Assembly (NCBI GenBank): GCA_026874595.1
Contig: CM049306.1
Coordinates: 107,777,142-107,841,141, forward strand
Direction: 5' to 3'
Source of the DNA: Sipunculus nudus
Lineage: Eukaryota > Annelida > Sipuncula > Golfingiida > Sipunculidae
DNA length: 64,000 nt
Of the stretch, positions 46,486-58,468 are shown in pieces; position 1 is the stretch's first letter; every line of letters starts with the position of its first letter. Both the position numbers and the translations under genes were made by a program. The notes under the pieces were generated by a model, which saw only the letters and a program-made list of their open reading frames with translations, made no database searches and was not told where the DNA came from.

Positions 46486-49400
46486 TCGGTTATTTGATGT
46501 GTTTCCTTTTTGTGTAATATACGCCCTTGGAGAATGATGTCAGTTATTTGATGTTTCCTTTTTGTGTAATATACGCCCCTGGAGAATAATGTAAGTTATT
46601 TGATGTGTTTCCTTTTTGTGTAATATACGCCCCTGGAGAATGATGTCAGTTATTTGATGTGTTTCCTTTGTGTAATATACGCCCCAGCATGGAGAATGAT
46701 GTCAGTTATTTGATGTGTTTCTTGTTTGTGTAATATACGCTCTTGGAGAATGATGTCAGTTATTTGATGAGTTTCCTTTTGTGTGTAATATACGCCCCTG
46801 GAGAATGACGTCAATTATTTGATGTGTTTCCTTTTTGTGAAATATACGCCCCTGGAGGATGATGTCAATTATTTGATGTGTTTCCTTTTGTGTAATATAC
46901 GCCCCTGGAGAATGATGTAATTTTTTTTATGTGTTTCCGTTTGTGTAATATACGCCCCTGGAGAATGATGTCAGTTATTTGATGTGTTTCCTTTTGTAAT
47001 GTATGCCCCAGCATGAAAATGATGTTAGTTATTTGATGTGTTTCCTGTTTGTGTAATATACGTCCTTAGAGAATGATGTCAGTTATTTGATGAGAATACG
47101 CCCCTGGAGGATGATGTCAATTATTTGATGTGTTTCCTTTTTGTATAATATATGCCCTGGGAGAATGATGTCAGTTATTTGATGTTTCCTTTTTGTGTAT
47201 TATAATCCCCTGAGGAATAATGTAAGTTATTTGATGTGTTTCCTTTTTGTGTAATATACGCCCCTGGAGAATGATGTCAGTTATTTAATGTGTTTCCTTT
47301 TTGTGTGTAATATACGCCCCTGGAGAATGACGTCAATTATTTGATGTGTTTCCTTTTAGTGAAATATACGCCCCTGGAGGATGATGTCAATTATTTGATG
47401 TGTTTCCTTTTGTGTAATATACGCCCCTGGAGGATGATGTAAGTTTTTTGATGTGTTTCCTTTTGTGTAATAAACGCCCCTGGAGAATGATGTCAGTTAT
47501 TTGATGTGTTTCTAGTTTGTGTAATATATGCCCTTTGAGAATGATGTTAGTTATTTGATGAGTTTCCTGTTTGTGTAATATACGCCCCTGGAGAATGATG
47601 TCAGTTATTTGATGTGTTTCCTTTTTGTGGAATATACGCCCCTGGAGAATGATGTCAATTATTTGATGTGTTTCCTTTTTGTATAATATATGCCCTGGGA
47701 GAATGATGTCAGTTATTTGATGTTTCCTTTTTGTGTATTATAATCCCCTGGAGAATAATGTAAGTTATTTGATGTGTTTCCTTTTTGTGTAATATACGCC
47801 CCTGGAGAATAATGTCAGTTATTTGATGTGTTTCCTTTGTGTAATATACGCCCCAGCATGGAGAATGATGTCGGTTACTTGATGTGTTTCTTGTTTGTGT
47901 AATATACGCCCTTGGAGAATGATGTCAGTTTTTTTATGAGTTTCCTTTTTGTGTTATATACGCCCCTGGAGAATGATGTCAGTTATTTGATGTGTTTTTT
48001 TTTTTTGTGTGTAATATACGCCCCTGGAGAATGATGTCAGTTATTTGATGAGTTTCCTTTTGTGTAATATATGCCCCAGCATGGAGAATGATGTTAGTTA
48101 TTTGATGTGTTTCCTGTTTGTGTAATATACGCCCCTGGAGAATGGTGTCAGTTATTTGATGCATTTCCTTTTGTGTTATATACGCCGCTGGAGAAGGATG
48201 TCAGTTATTTGATGAGTTTCCTTTTTGTGTAATATACGCCTCTTCATGGAGAATGATGTCAGTTGTTTGATGTGTTTTCTTTTTGTGATATATGTCCCTG
48301 GAGAATGATGTCGGTTATTTGATGTGTTTCCTTTTTGTGTACTTTACACCCCTGGAGAATGATTTTAGTTATTATTTAATATCATTTATATTATTTAGTT
48401 AAAGGTATTATTAGTTTTTTTATGTGTTTTTTTTTTGTGTAATATACCCCCTTCGAGAATGATGTTAGTTATTTGATGTGTTTCCTTTTTCTGTAATATA
48501 CGCCCCTGCAGAATGATGTCAGTCATTTGATGTATTCCCTTTTGTGTAATATACGCCCCTGGAGGACGATGTCAATTATTTGATGTGTTTCTTTTGTGTA
48601 ACATACGCCCCTGGAGAATGATGTCAGTTATTTGATGTGTTTCCTTTTGTGTAATATATGCCCCAGCATGGAGAATGATGTTAGTTATTTGATGTGTTTC
48701 CTGTTCGTGTAATATACGCCCCTGGAGGACGATGTCAATAATTTAATGTGTTTCCTTTTGTGTAATATACGCCCCTGGAGAATGATGTCAGTTATTTGAT
48801 GAGTTTCCTTTTTGTGTAACATACGCCCCTGGAGAATGATGTCAGTTATTTGATGTGTTTCCTTTTGTGTAATATATGCCCCAGCATGGAGAATGATGTT
48901 AGTTATTTGATGTGTTTCCTGTTTGTGTAATATACGCCCCTGGAGAATGGTGTCAGTTATTTGATGCATTTCCTTTTGTGTTATATACGCCGCTGGAGAA
49001 GGATGTCAGTTATTTGATGAGTTTCCTTTTTGTGTAATGTATGCCTCTTCATGGAGAATGATGTCAGTTGTTTGATGTGTTTTCTTTTTGTGATATATGT
49101 CCCTGGAGAATGATGTCGGTTATTTGATGTGTTTCCTTTTTGTGTACTTTACACCCCTGGAGAATGATTTTAGTTATTATTTAATATCATTTATATTATT
49201 AAGTTAAAGGTATTATTAGTTTTTTTATGTGTTTTTTTCTTTTTGTGTAATATACCCCCTTCGAGAATGATGTTAGTTATTTGATGTGTTTCCTTTTTCT
49301 GTAATATACGCCCCTGCAGAATGATGTCAGTTATTTGATGTATTCCCTTTTGTGTAATATACGCCCCTGGAGGACGATGTCAATTATTTGATGTGTTTCT

Positions 49401-49868
49401 TTTGTGTAACATACGCCCCTGGAGAATGATGTCAGTTATTTGATGTGTTTCCTTTTGTGTAATATATGCCCCAGCATGGAGAATGATGTTAGTTATTTGA
49501 TGTGTTTCCTTTTGTGTAATATACGCCCCTGGAGGACGATGTCAATTATTTGATGTGTTTCTTTTGTGTAACATACGCCCCTGGAGAATGATGTCAGTTA
49601 TTTGATGTGTTTCCTTTTGTGTAATATATGCCCCAGCATGGAGAATGATGTCAGTTATTTGATGTGTTTCCTTTTGTGTAATATATGCCCCAGCATGGAG
49701 AATGATGTCAGGTATTTGATGTGTTTCCTTTTGTGTAATATATGCCCTAGCATGGAGAATGATGTTAGTTATTTGATGTGTTTCCTTTATCTGTAATATA
49801 CGCCCCTGCAGAATGATGTCAGTTATTTGATGTATTCCCTTTTGTGTAATATACCCCCCTGGAGAATG
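46486..49868. repeat. 54-bp satellite array, about 60 copies, with higher-order structure
   Basis: The unit reads approximately TCAGTTATTTGATGTGTTTC, CTTTTTGTGTAATATACGCC, CCTGGAGAATGATG. An odd variant with an extra AT-rich block (ACTTTACACC, ATTATTTAATATCATTTATA) occurs at 48341 and again at 49146. The surrounding variant order is conserved, so a segment of about 805 bp was duplicated. A second pattern repeats at about 522 bp (near 46900 and 47421). Minus-strand frames through this region are period artefacts. Confidence 0.96.
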
Positions 49869-50218
49869 AGCGGACTTGTACAGCAGTCCTGATCTTTCTA
49901 TTTTACACATTCGCACTTTATATACAAACAAAATTTGTTTCAAAATCCATATATTTTGCCCCAACCCCTAACTCAGTTTAAATTAATTCAACTGCATGTG
50001 TCTAAGCAATTGATTTAGCTCGAGAGTTTGCGGAGTAGGTAAAAAGAGAGAATGGACCAGTCTATACAAAGACACTGATTAGTCATAGCATATGGAGGTT
50101 GGGTAATAGGGTCCGATAATACAGTCAGTAAGGTCTGTCTCCGCCAGGTAGCGCATCATGATGCACCAACAAAGAATTTCAGAAATACTAATCGTGATAT
50201 TGTTAATAGGAGTCGGGG

Positions 50219-50272
50219 CTGGTGGTGGTGGTGGTGGTGGTGTGTGTGGGGGGGGGGGGGGGGGGGGAGGGG
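50219..50272. repeat. (GGT)n and poly-G tract
   Basis: About six GGT units, then GTGTGT and a run of about 18 G, then GGAGGGGG. Prone to G-quadruplex formation. Flanking DNA (49.9-51.3 kb) has no supported gene; short TA tract at about 50795-50818. Confidence 0.9.
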
Positions 50273-51386
50273 GTAGGGCCGTAGGGGGATGGTCTCTTGG
50301 CAAAATACTGAAATACAATATAAATGGTTCAAAGAAAGGGCTGACTAGTGCATGACATTCTGTTTACCATTCTTTTATAAATCATCGTAAAGGTTACCCA
50401 TTTGTAATACATTCTGTAAAGCATACAACTTCTTATATCACCTATAGTTGGCATTAGTCACATAAACACAAGGTTTACTAACTTGCGCTAAGCGTGTAAT
50501 CTATATATGACCAAATTTAATTCAAGGCAACCTCGCCGGTTAATTAATTTATTAGCTGGCATTTATAAGATCTGTTTAGTGCCGTATCATAACAAATCAC
50601 TACAAATAAGGGGAATTAGTCACAACTGGTCTTGATTAGATAAACTCCACTCGGGTGTCAACAGGACCTGCCTCCATATATTTCCTTTGTTTTCATCAGC
50701 TTACGTTTATTTTTGTCGCTCAGAGAGACATCATTTAGACCTACCTGCAAAGCATATAGCGTACTGTCGTATCGGAAAATTGGATGCAATGGCAAAATAT
50801 ATATATATATATATATATCGTACTTTTATCTTTGTGAATCTGTAATTGATTATTTTTACGTGGAATTAACAGCCCTCGCTGTTATTTGAGTTCAGTGCGT
50901 ACATTTTGACTTCTATAAGAGTCTGTTTACGTCCTATGATAATACGTTAACTTCTAGCTCTTTAAATCAGCATTTATCAATACAATGGACACCGCCATAC
51001 ATCCGTCCTTGTCTGACTGGAGCACGCCTAACGGTACATAGATTGGGATTTACCGTGAATCAGTTGTGATATTATGTTATTATTGGTATTGTTTCTGAGT
51101 GTGGAATCGTCTAACTCTATTACAATATTGACTACAAAGAGAAAATGCTGGTGACAGCACCGTCATGGCATTGCCAACGGTCCTTTAAATATTATAATAC
51201 ATAAGATAGAGCAAGATACATATATTTGAAAAAAAAGACGCCACAAGACAATACTCCTCTCCTGCTGACGTCAACATTGTACAGGTAACCCTTCGGTGGC
51301 AATAGCAATATACCCCAAACATTCCTATTCCTGACACGGTCCTCACAAACACTCCTCTCCTATCACACATTCAGAACCTCATCCCC

Positions 51387-51388
<2 letters not shown>

Positions 51389-51441
<53 letters not shown>
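51389..51441. repeat. (TA)n microsatellite
   Basis: About 26 TA units flanked by CGAT and ATCG. Confidence 0.96.
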
Positions 51442-51444
<3 letters not shown>

Positions 51445-51972
51445 TAGGTAAAGATAAAGAGTGACGCCTTTTAGATAGACTTTTAGATATATACGGTTTC
51501 GGTGAAACACCGTGCATGTGTCAAGGATTTAATTGATATAAAATTAGTTTTGAATGATATAATACGAATAGCTTTGTAATGGTTATAAAATAATATTGAT
51601 TTACATGATACCAGTCGTCAACAGTATTTAGAGACACAACGTAGTTTGATTCTAATCTATTTTAGTATAACAAAGAAAGCCGTCTTATTACATTATTACA
51701 CTATATGGCCGTGCGTGGTTTGACATAATTAGCTCACCCAGATGCGGTCTTGACGGCACCGCTCTGTGTCCACTCTTATCGATATTAGTCTATATATATA
51801 ACTCACTTTATCATATAAAGAGGACCGCGGCCTGGTAATTTGTTAGTCTGTACGCTAGCGGGATCACACACGCACTAGTTTGGCCTATATCCTTTATCCC
51901 CACTGATAAAGCATGTACGACATGGCCCCGTTCTCCACAATCGATGTCTTAATCACGTCCGCATTCGAAACC

Positions 51973-52080
51973 AGGTCACTGCATACTTTTTTAATCTTTG
52001 TTTCTCGGTATAAGTAGGTCAAGCTGAGTCTTTAAGATAAGGTCACTCATTGATATCTGTGACAAACCAGAGATATAAAA
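51973..52080 (+). promoter_or_regulatory. TATA promoter with three upstream AGGTCA half-sites
   Basis: TATAAAA lies at 52074-52080. AGGTCA occurs in the same orientation at 51973-51978, 52016-52021 and 52040-52045, which are nuclear-receptor half-site sequences. A start near 52105 would place the T-shaped hairpin (52114-52175) at the very 5' end of the transcript. Confidence 0.45.
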
Positions 52081-52113
52081 AGCTAGGTCCCTAAGGCTGA
52101 ATCTCAAAGCACG

Positions 52114-52175
52114 AGCAGACGACAGGCCCTCCCCGCGGAGGCGGGCTTTGCCCGGAAGCCCCGTTGTCGTCTGCT
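52114..52175 (+). other. T-shaped (three-way junction) hairpin
   Basis: A perfect 11-bp outer stem pairs AGCAGACGACA (52114-52124) with TGTCGTCTGCT as encoded at 52165-52175 (TTGTCGTCTGCT region). Inside are two adjacent 5-bp hairpins: CCTCC/GGAGG with a 4-base loop (52128-52141) and CGGGC/GCCCG with a TTT loop (52142-52154). The block is strikingly GC-rich in an AT-rich neighbourhood. It could act as a 5' UTR RNA structure or be the end of a foldback element. Confidence 0.6.
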
Positions 52176-52271
52176 GTATTCCCGGAATGCCTAGGACTGC
52201 TGGTGGAGTACTCTGATGTGGCCACGAGGTTGACGGGGTATGATATAGCCGGAGATAACATAAGGATTAAC

Positions 52272-52966
52272 ATGTATTACCGAGGAGCAAAAGAAATAAC
52301 CAAACTGCCCAGGTGTATACTAGAAAACCCCAGTCACTCAGCAATAGATGAGATCGCCTGCACATCGCACGAAGAGATCAAACCGTGAGTTTCCATATCA
52401 TGTTCAAACAGACTTTGGTCATTCTGTTTAATATTATATATATTTAAAGTAAAAGCCCTCTGATCGCAAAATAAATCATAAAAAAGTGGTCCTGTGTCTA
52501 ACCAGTTATGTATATAACCATCTTCAGCGACAACAACCCCGTAGCAAATTCCTGTATTGGTATGGAATTAATCTTGTATCTTGTATCTTGTATAGGGACG
52601 CGATCTTTTTGTCCAAAGTACAAATGAACCAATGAAGGGATAATTATACAACAGACCCCTGTTCACTTGATCATGATTAATTTTTTCGTTTAAACTGTAC
52701 ATGTTTCCGGCCCTAATACTAGTACATGACAAAGTCATTAAGTATTGTCTGTAAACTGGATGAATATAAATGAGGAAAACTTAATATGTCCCCTGAGGAA
52801 GCAGATACAATATCAGATATTTTAGACAACAAATTATTTGCAAGCCATTTATCTTTTTTTTTAATGCTATGAATCGGTAATAATTTATAAATTTGTGAAG
52901 ATACCTTTTGTTTATTATTTCAGAGAAAAATGGCTGTTTGGGTGTGACGTCATAGATATTTTGTAG
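52272..52966 (+). CDS. Candidate two-exon small protein (unknown)
   Basis: Exon 1 codes from ATG 52272 to 52384 (donor AAACC|GTGAGT, phase 2). Exon 2 begins at 52924 after TTTATTTCAG and stops at TAG 52964-52966. The 51-residue product starts MYYRGAKEITKLPRCIL and ends EKWLFGCDVIDIL. The same frame is open upstream without ATG for another 56 codons back to a TGA at 52099, with protein-like sequence (LVEYSDVATRLTGYDIAGDN). So either the true start is non-AUG or this is an internal exon of a longer gene entered by an acceptor such as GCCTAG at about 52193. No family is recognised. Promoter signals lie just upstream. Confidence 0.4.
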
Positions 52967-52969
52967 CCG

Positions 52970-54345
52970 CCGATCTACAATGACCGGCCGAAAGTAAAGA
53001 ATGAAGCACACATTGAAGGTGGATAGTGTGTAGTGACAGACTGTAGCTGGAGGATCCCAGAAGATGAAGGACGTGTGACATATGTAAATTATAAATATCA
53101 TGTGTGTATGTTTATAACTACCTTAGCCCTCGTGCAGCATTATGTACAGATGTGTGAGTAAATTGCTGTTTATATCCAATGTTTATCATCTGATTTTATT
53201 TGCATACAAAAATAGATATTCATCTATAAAATAAGGTTAATTTGTTGATCGGGACAGTGAGTTAATTTGGTTGCATTGCCTAATGCAAATATCTATGATA
53301 TTATTTTGGAGGACACAGCCTACAATGGTTAATTAAGGCACTGATAATATCCGGTTCTAAAACACACCAGGCAGCCTCAGCATTTGCAATAGAATCTGAG
53401 GTGATTTCTGTAACGACTTAACCACATGACTCCTATACAGTTATTCAGATCATAGCAATGTTTACACAGAGGTGCATGTGAAACCTGAAACCAAGAGGAT
53501 GTAATTACACATGCAATATTGGCATGATTGGTTAACTCATGTTGACGCCCAGACCTATTCGTAATGTTAATGTCATTAGATAAAATTATCGGGATCATTA
53601 TAGCGTAGAGAACGTAATGGTAAAAAGGTTAAAGGGCAGAGTTAAAGTCTATGTTGACAAATTATATAAGTGTAGTGTATTTGAGTGGAGATTTGGTGTG
53701 CGGTGAAGGAGGGTAGTATCTCGGTTGCTCGGCGGTGTAAATGTATCGTCGCAGTCTGGACTGCCAAAATGAAATTAGATTTCTAGTGTACATATTCCGT
53801 ATAGCTCTCATGGCACGCAGTTATAAGGTATATATTTGCACCCTTTCTTATACAAGCTTCCAAAGAAACACAGGCCCTTATTTTATAAGCCACTGAACCG
53901 AGCCAAAAGAGGCACGCTTGTTTGTTTCTAATATCCAGGTTAATAAAAACCAATATGTTAAAGTTAAGGATATACAATGCCCAGAAACAAATTGAACCAA
54001 ATTGTCAAATAATTAGATGATTAGTTTCCGAAATTTTCGCTGTATGGCGCTGGTGTATCCGGAGGATCATGCTTGGGCTTGCCCGATATCAAGTTTGGAT
54101 AACTCTAATCTCTCTTTAGGAAAAGTTGTGCTCCACTATGTACCAACTTACGATTTAAGCAATGAGTTAAGAATGTTATATATTTTTCCTTGTATTTATT
54201 GTATATATATGTGGTAACTGAATTACCAATGTGATATTACGCTGTATATACTAAACAGGAATAAAGCACATGATACATCATCATACATATCCTTTTTTTA
54301 ATTTACAATCCATATGCATGATTTAAAAAAAAGTAATAAAAAGAA
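52970..54345. other. Intergenic, no supported gene
   Basis: AT-rich DNA with short frames only. No repeat family or RNA gene is recognised. Confidence 0.5.
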
Positions 54346-54349
54346 ATAA

Positions 54350-54352
<3 letters not shown>

Positions 54353-54386
<34 letters not shown>
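54353..54386. repeat. (CT)n microsatellite
   Basis: About 17 CT units. Confidence 0.95.
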
Positions 54387-54390
<4 letters not shown>

Positions 54391-54739
54391 CCATTTTTAT
54401 TTTTCTTGGGTCGTTTACCCTTTCCAAGGTTACAGACGGAATGTTTAGAGTGATTGTTATAATATACGGCGTTCATTAGATGATTCAGCTCTCTGTGTGC
54501 CTCTGATGCGGAGCCCCGTATACCCTCATCCCCCGATACGGATGAAATTTAGTTTGAAACAATAAGTGTAATCCCTCCAGTGATTTTACTGAAACAATGT
54601 TGATATTCCTGGTCTACTTTCCCCGAAGAAGACCTTTCACGTCAATCTTCACTTTGTGCCCGAGTTGAAAGGTACAAGAAGGATAATCATGGGGTTAGAA
54701 AAGGAAACTATATGTCACATGAAGCTGAAGATTGTATCA

Positions 54740-54890
54740 CAGTCACGTGACCTGTTGCCATGGCGCTTCCCCATGTAACACGGGTTATCAAAATTAAAGT
54801 TTCGTCACGTCACTTGACGCTTGGTCAGCATCACAATTAGGTCACATGACTATCGTTATATCACAGTTACATGTCACGTGATTATCTCTC
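54740..54890. promoter_or_regulatory. Cluster of TCACGTGA / TCACATGA E-box motifs
   Basis: TCACGTGA near 54744, GTCACGTCA near 54804, GTCACATGAC near 54842 and GTCACGTGAT near 54875, each preceded by related TCACA words. This may be a degenerate repeat, an enhancer of bHLH-ZIP sites, or both. No gene start is seen next to it. Confidence 0.3.
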
Positions 54891-55671
54891 ATGACAGCTG
54901 AACACATATCACGGGGTTTTAGATCCATGCTTGTTACTCCTCATACCGTGGCCAGTATTTTTGAAAATTCTGAAAGTACAAGAATAAATGATAAATGTGA
55001 TGCGAAATGACATGATATTATATGTCAACTTTTCTTATACCAATGCCTTTCTGCACTTATTTTGCCGGCCACTGCACCACAGGCAAAGGATATACAGTGA
55101 ACGGCTCCGTCCGTCTGTATGTCCGTTTGTCCATAAACTTTTCAAACTGCGACACGACATCTCAAAAACCGTTACACAGATCACATAATTATACGAACGA
55201 TGAGCGTGCTGTATTGGTCTCCTAACCTGAATAGGTTTTGACCTTGCTTTGATAAGTTTAAGATTTTTCCCACTCGAACTTTATATATAAAACACAATAT
55301 ACGTATCAACAAATGGCCCATGGATCATGACGCTAAGATAAATCTGACACACCACATATGGCAGTATACCGGATACATATATAGTATACCGGATGCAGCA
55401 TCCTAAATTGTACTTAACTGGTCAAAATTAAGAATCAGGTTTACTGCAACTTGCAATTATATTGATTTATTTTATATAAAAACAACTTGAATCCAGGGTA
55501 AAGCTGATAACTTAATTAAAGGAGTTCCAGTAAAATTTAAGATACAAGTGCTTTGTCGTCTTTACTTGTTAACGACTGTCATTGTCACCGTTACGTTTCT
55601 TAATATCAGGCGCAATTCTAACAAAAAGAAGCTATTTCTGTAATTTACATTTCTTTAAAAATAAAAGAAAA

Positions 55672-57008
55672 TCAGCTTACCAATAAAAAATCTGAAAAAA
55701 TTGTAATGACCCTGTACTTCTGTTTGCCTTTAACCACCACATTTGATTTCATTACGACCTCTGATCCTTGAACACATGAACACACTAACCATCAAAGTTA
55801 AGCTTTCCATCACAGTCCAGATCCGCCATCCGTATCATCTCATCTAGCTCCTCCTCCGTCAGACGCTCTCCGAGGTTCAGCATCACGTGACGGAGTTCTG
55901 CCGGCGTCAGGTAGCCGTCGCCATCTTCGTCGAAGATGTCGAACGCCCGCCGGACCTCCTCCTCGATCCCGCTGTCAGTCATCGTCTTACTCATCAACGT
56001 CAGGAACTCTTCAAAGTCGATCTCTCCGTTCCCATCCTCGTCCATCTCATTCACCATCTTCTTCAGCTCGTCGTCCGAGGGGTCAAGGCCGAGTGACCTC
56101 ATCACCGTCTCCAGCTCCTTGATCGTGATGGATCCGTCCCCGTCCTTGTCGAACAGAGCGAACGCTTCTTTGAATTCTGTAGAAGAATGAATAAAGCTTT
56201 CTTATTTTTGGTGACATAGAAAGCACTGAATACAGCATGTATTCTGCATTAGCCTTTAACACACGACTCATTATACATATATACTTGACTGGCAGGCAAA
56301 CTTGATTCGTGATCTCACTCATATAGAGAACTGCACTGCAACGTTCATTCATTCACTTGCACCGACATCACAGTACACAGACAGTAATCCTAAGATTCGA
56401 CATTAAGGAGCAATTAATTTGAAAGTGTGAGTATACAAACCACAGTTTTAATCTGATCTCGAAGGTAACCCGTTTCCCTGCTCGCAGGACATGTGGGCAA
56501 CCACATGTAATACGTATGAGACATGCTCGTATGCGGTCAGAAATTCAAAACACATATAGGAAGATTTACCAATACACTGAGTTCTAATGGAATATTTCCC
56601 TGAATGCATATGTTAGGAAGTACTCAATCACACCCCACGAGTAGTCTAGTTTAAAAATAGAGAAGAAAATATTTGCATGCTCATGGAGCGGTACAGTGCA
56701 GTGCTCGACAAAAGAAACCATGCAGGGACGTCAATTTAGGGGTACGGGGTTTATATCCCCTTTTTTAGGCAGGGGGTTAGCGAACGTAATCATCCCCTAA
56801 TGATATTCAGATAATAATATTTATATATTGGAAATGAAATATATTGATAATTAAATTGTGGACTTTTGTTCCAATTATGAGTTTACTATGAAATATATCT
56901 AAACCTGGTTTCTATAGAATTAACTTATACTGGAAACATAATACTTATTTTTTTAAACCTTTATTTCATTGTAAAATATTTGCAATGTGTTGTACACACG
57001 CTTAAAGT

Positions 57009-57039
<31 letters not shown>

Positions 57040-58468
57040 ATGTGTGTGTCATACCCTCACTTTTGAAGATAAATTGACGCCCCTGAAAGAAAGAATGGCA
57101 CTCTGACAAATACACTCATTGCATTTTCATAGCACTCTTATTTAGCAATTGATAATTAAATTCTAATTGAAAAAAAAAGAATATTTAACTTCTTAAATTG
57201 CAGGCTATAATTGTACGAGGACATGTAGCCCGACAGTATATAGTTGCAGTGAGCCCACTCACTCCAAAAGGAAACCACCTGTCTGAAGTACACGTGCCAT
57301 TGACTTGATCCAGTTTATTGGGAGAACAATTAAAGGGATGGGGGATGGTTTCAAACAGAAAATAATCCCGGACCTTGATTAAACAGGTTTTATATGTTTT
57401 ATTTATTTCCCTGAATATTCCCGAAAACGTATAAAAAACCTTTAACCTGTCGAAGTGAGAAATCTGTAAAACAGGTGAAAACTTACACCGTCCTTGATAA
57501 AGGTTAATATTGGAGTTTAAGTTTTATCATGGAATACAAAATCAAGGCCTAAATAATGATATATTCTCGTATTAGACTTTACAAATGGTAGAAGGTTACA
57601 ATTTTAGATAATGGGAAGAGTCTTGAAATGAAGGGATCACTCCATTTGTCTTTACACAGCACTGGCCCAGTAGAAGGACTACACAATGTGTGTGATATGT
57701 GCATATATATATATATGGGGGAGTGCGTGTGTGTGTTCGTTTAATACATAGGCACGAACAATGATATTGATATAAAGACTCACCGGTAATCTGCTCCTCG
57801 GTCATGTTTTTGGCCGCCTGAAAATACAAACACAAATCAAAGATTAATAGGAATATACCAGTCTGTTCTGGCACACACTAAATTTATAATCAGTCATTCT
57901 AATCCTTTATATTATGCTATCAAAACAGGTGATAAAAAGAGGCTTTCATTATTCAGGAGCACCGATAAGACTGACAATAGGATTCCTGTATTATTTTTAA
58001 GGTTACAGCCAGCCTGCATGTGTACGCCCGCCTTGTAATCTCGCTGTTAAGGTATGAGTTGACTTACAGGGATTTGTCTGAATTTGTATATGAAGAAGTA
58101 CTTCCTTTAAACGACTGCTACAAAATATTATCAAAACAAATAACATACAGTTTTTTTATTTAATACTCTTTCGAATAGGAAGGGCAACAAGCAGTTAAAC
58201 AATCTTTTCTTGATTACTGAACAAACACATTTTGATATGATAGAAAACGCACCATTCAATTATGACAAAAATATGAATATCATATTATACGAAAGTAAAA
58301 CAAAAAAAACATAAGACACGATTTATCGCCGGAAGATTTTTCCGAGGCCTATAACATATTAGTTTTAAGATCACTATGCAATATTGTGTAAACAGATTTC
58401 ACCAGTAAAATATAATAAGTACCAGATATGCAATCTATATAAAATTTAGAATGAATAGAACTTACCAT
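55672..58468 (-). CDS. Calmodulin-like EF-hand calcium sensor, four coding exons
   Basis: Minus-strand exons are 58466-58468 (ATG only), 57784-57817, 55790-56176 and 55672-55691. All joins keep frame and the product is about 147 residues, the length of calmodulin. Placing the first intron directly after the ATG is the classic calmodulin gene arrangement. There are four EF-hand loops: D22-E33, D58-E69, D95-E106 and D131-D142. Loop 4 has Asp instead of Glu at position 12, which usually weakens calcium binding. The N-terminus ([11 protein letters not shown]) and the end (FDDFLLVS) differ from true calmodulin, so this is a paralogue. It should bind calcium and regulate target proteins in the cytosol. 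The last exon is short and its end (TGA 55672-55674) sits beside a donor-like GTAAGC, so a further exon cannot be excluded. A poly(A) signal candidate is at 55466-55471 (-). Confidence 0.9.
55790..56176 (-). CDS. Calmodulin-like gene, main exon (EF-hands 1 to 4)
   Basis: Acceptor TTCTACAG before 56176, donor GATG|GTTAGT after 55790; 387 nt, phase 1 in and out. Contains [24 protein letters not shown] and [12 protein letters not shown] loops in full and loop 4 up to its eleventh residue. The GC content is much higher than in the flanks. Confidence 0.93.
56719..57085. mobile_element. MITE with CAGGGnCGTCAATTTA termini
   Basis: The left end carries CAGGGACGTCAATTTA (56723) and the right end read inverted carries CAGGGGCGTCAATTTA (ending 57085). 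The octamers AAAGAAAC (56711-56718) and AAAGAAAG (57086-57093) flank the element and match at seven of eight positions if four extra bases belong to the left end. Same family as 39489-40055. It lies in the intron between calmodulin-like exons 2 and 3. Non-coding, with a TA/TG tract near 57011-57050. Confidence 0.6.
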
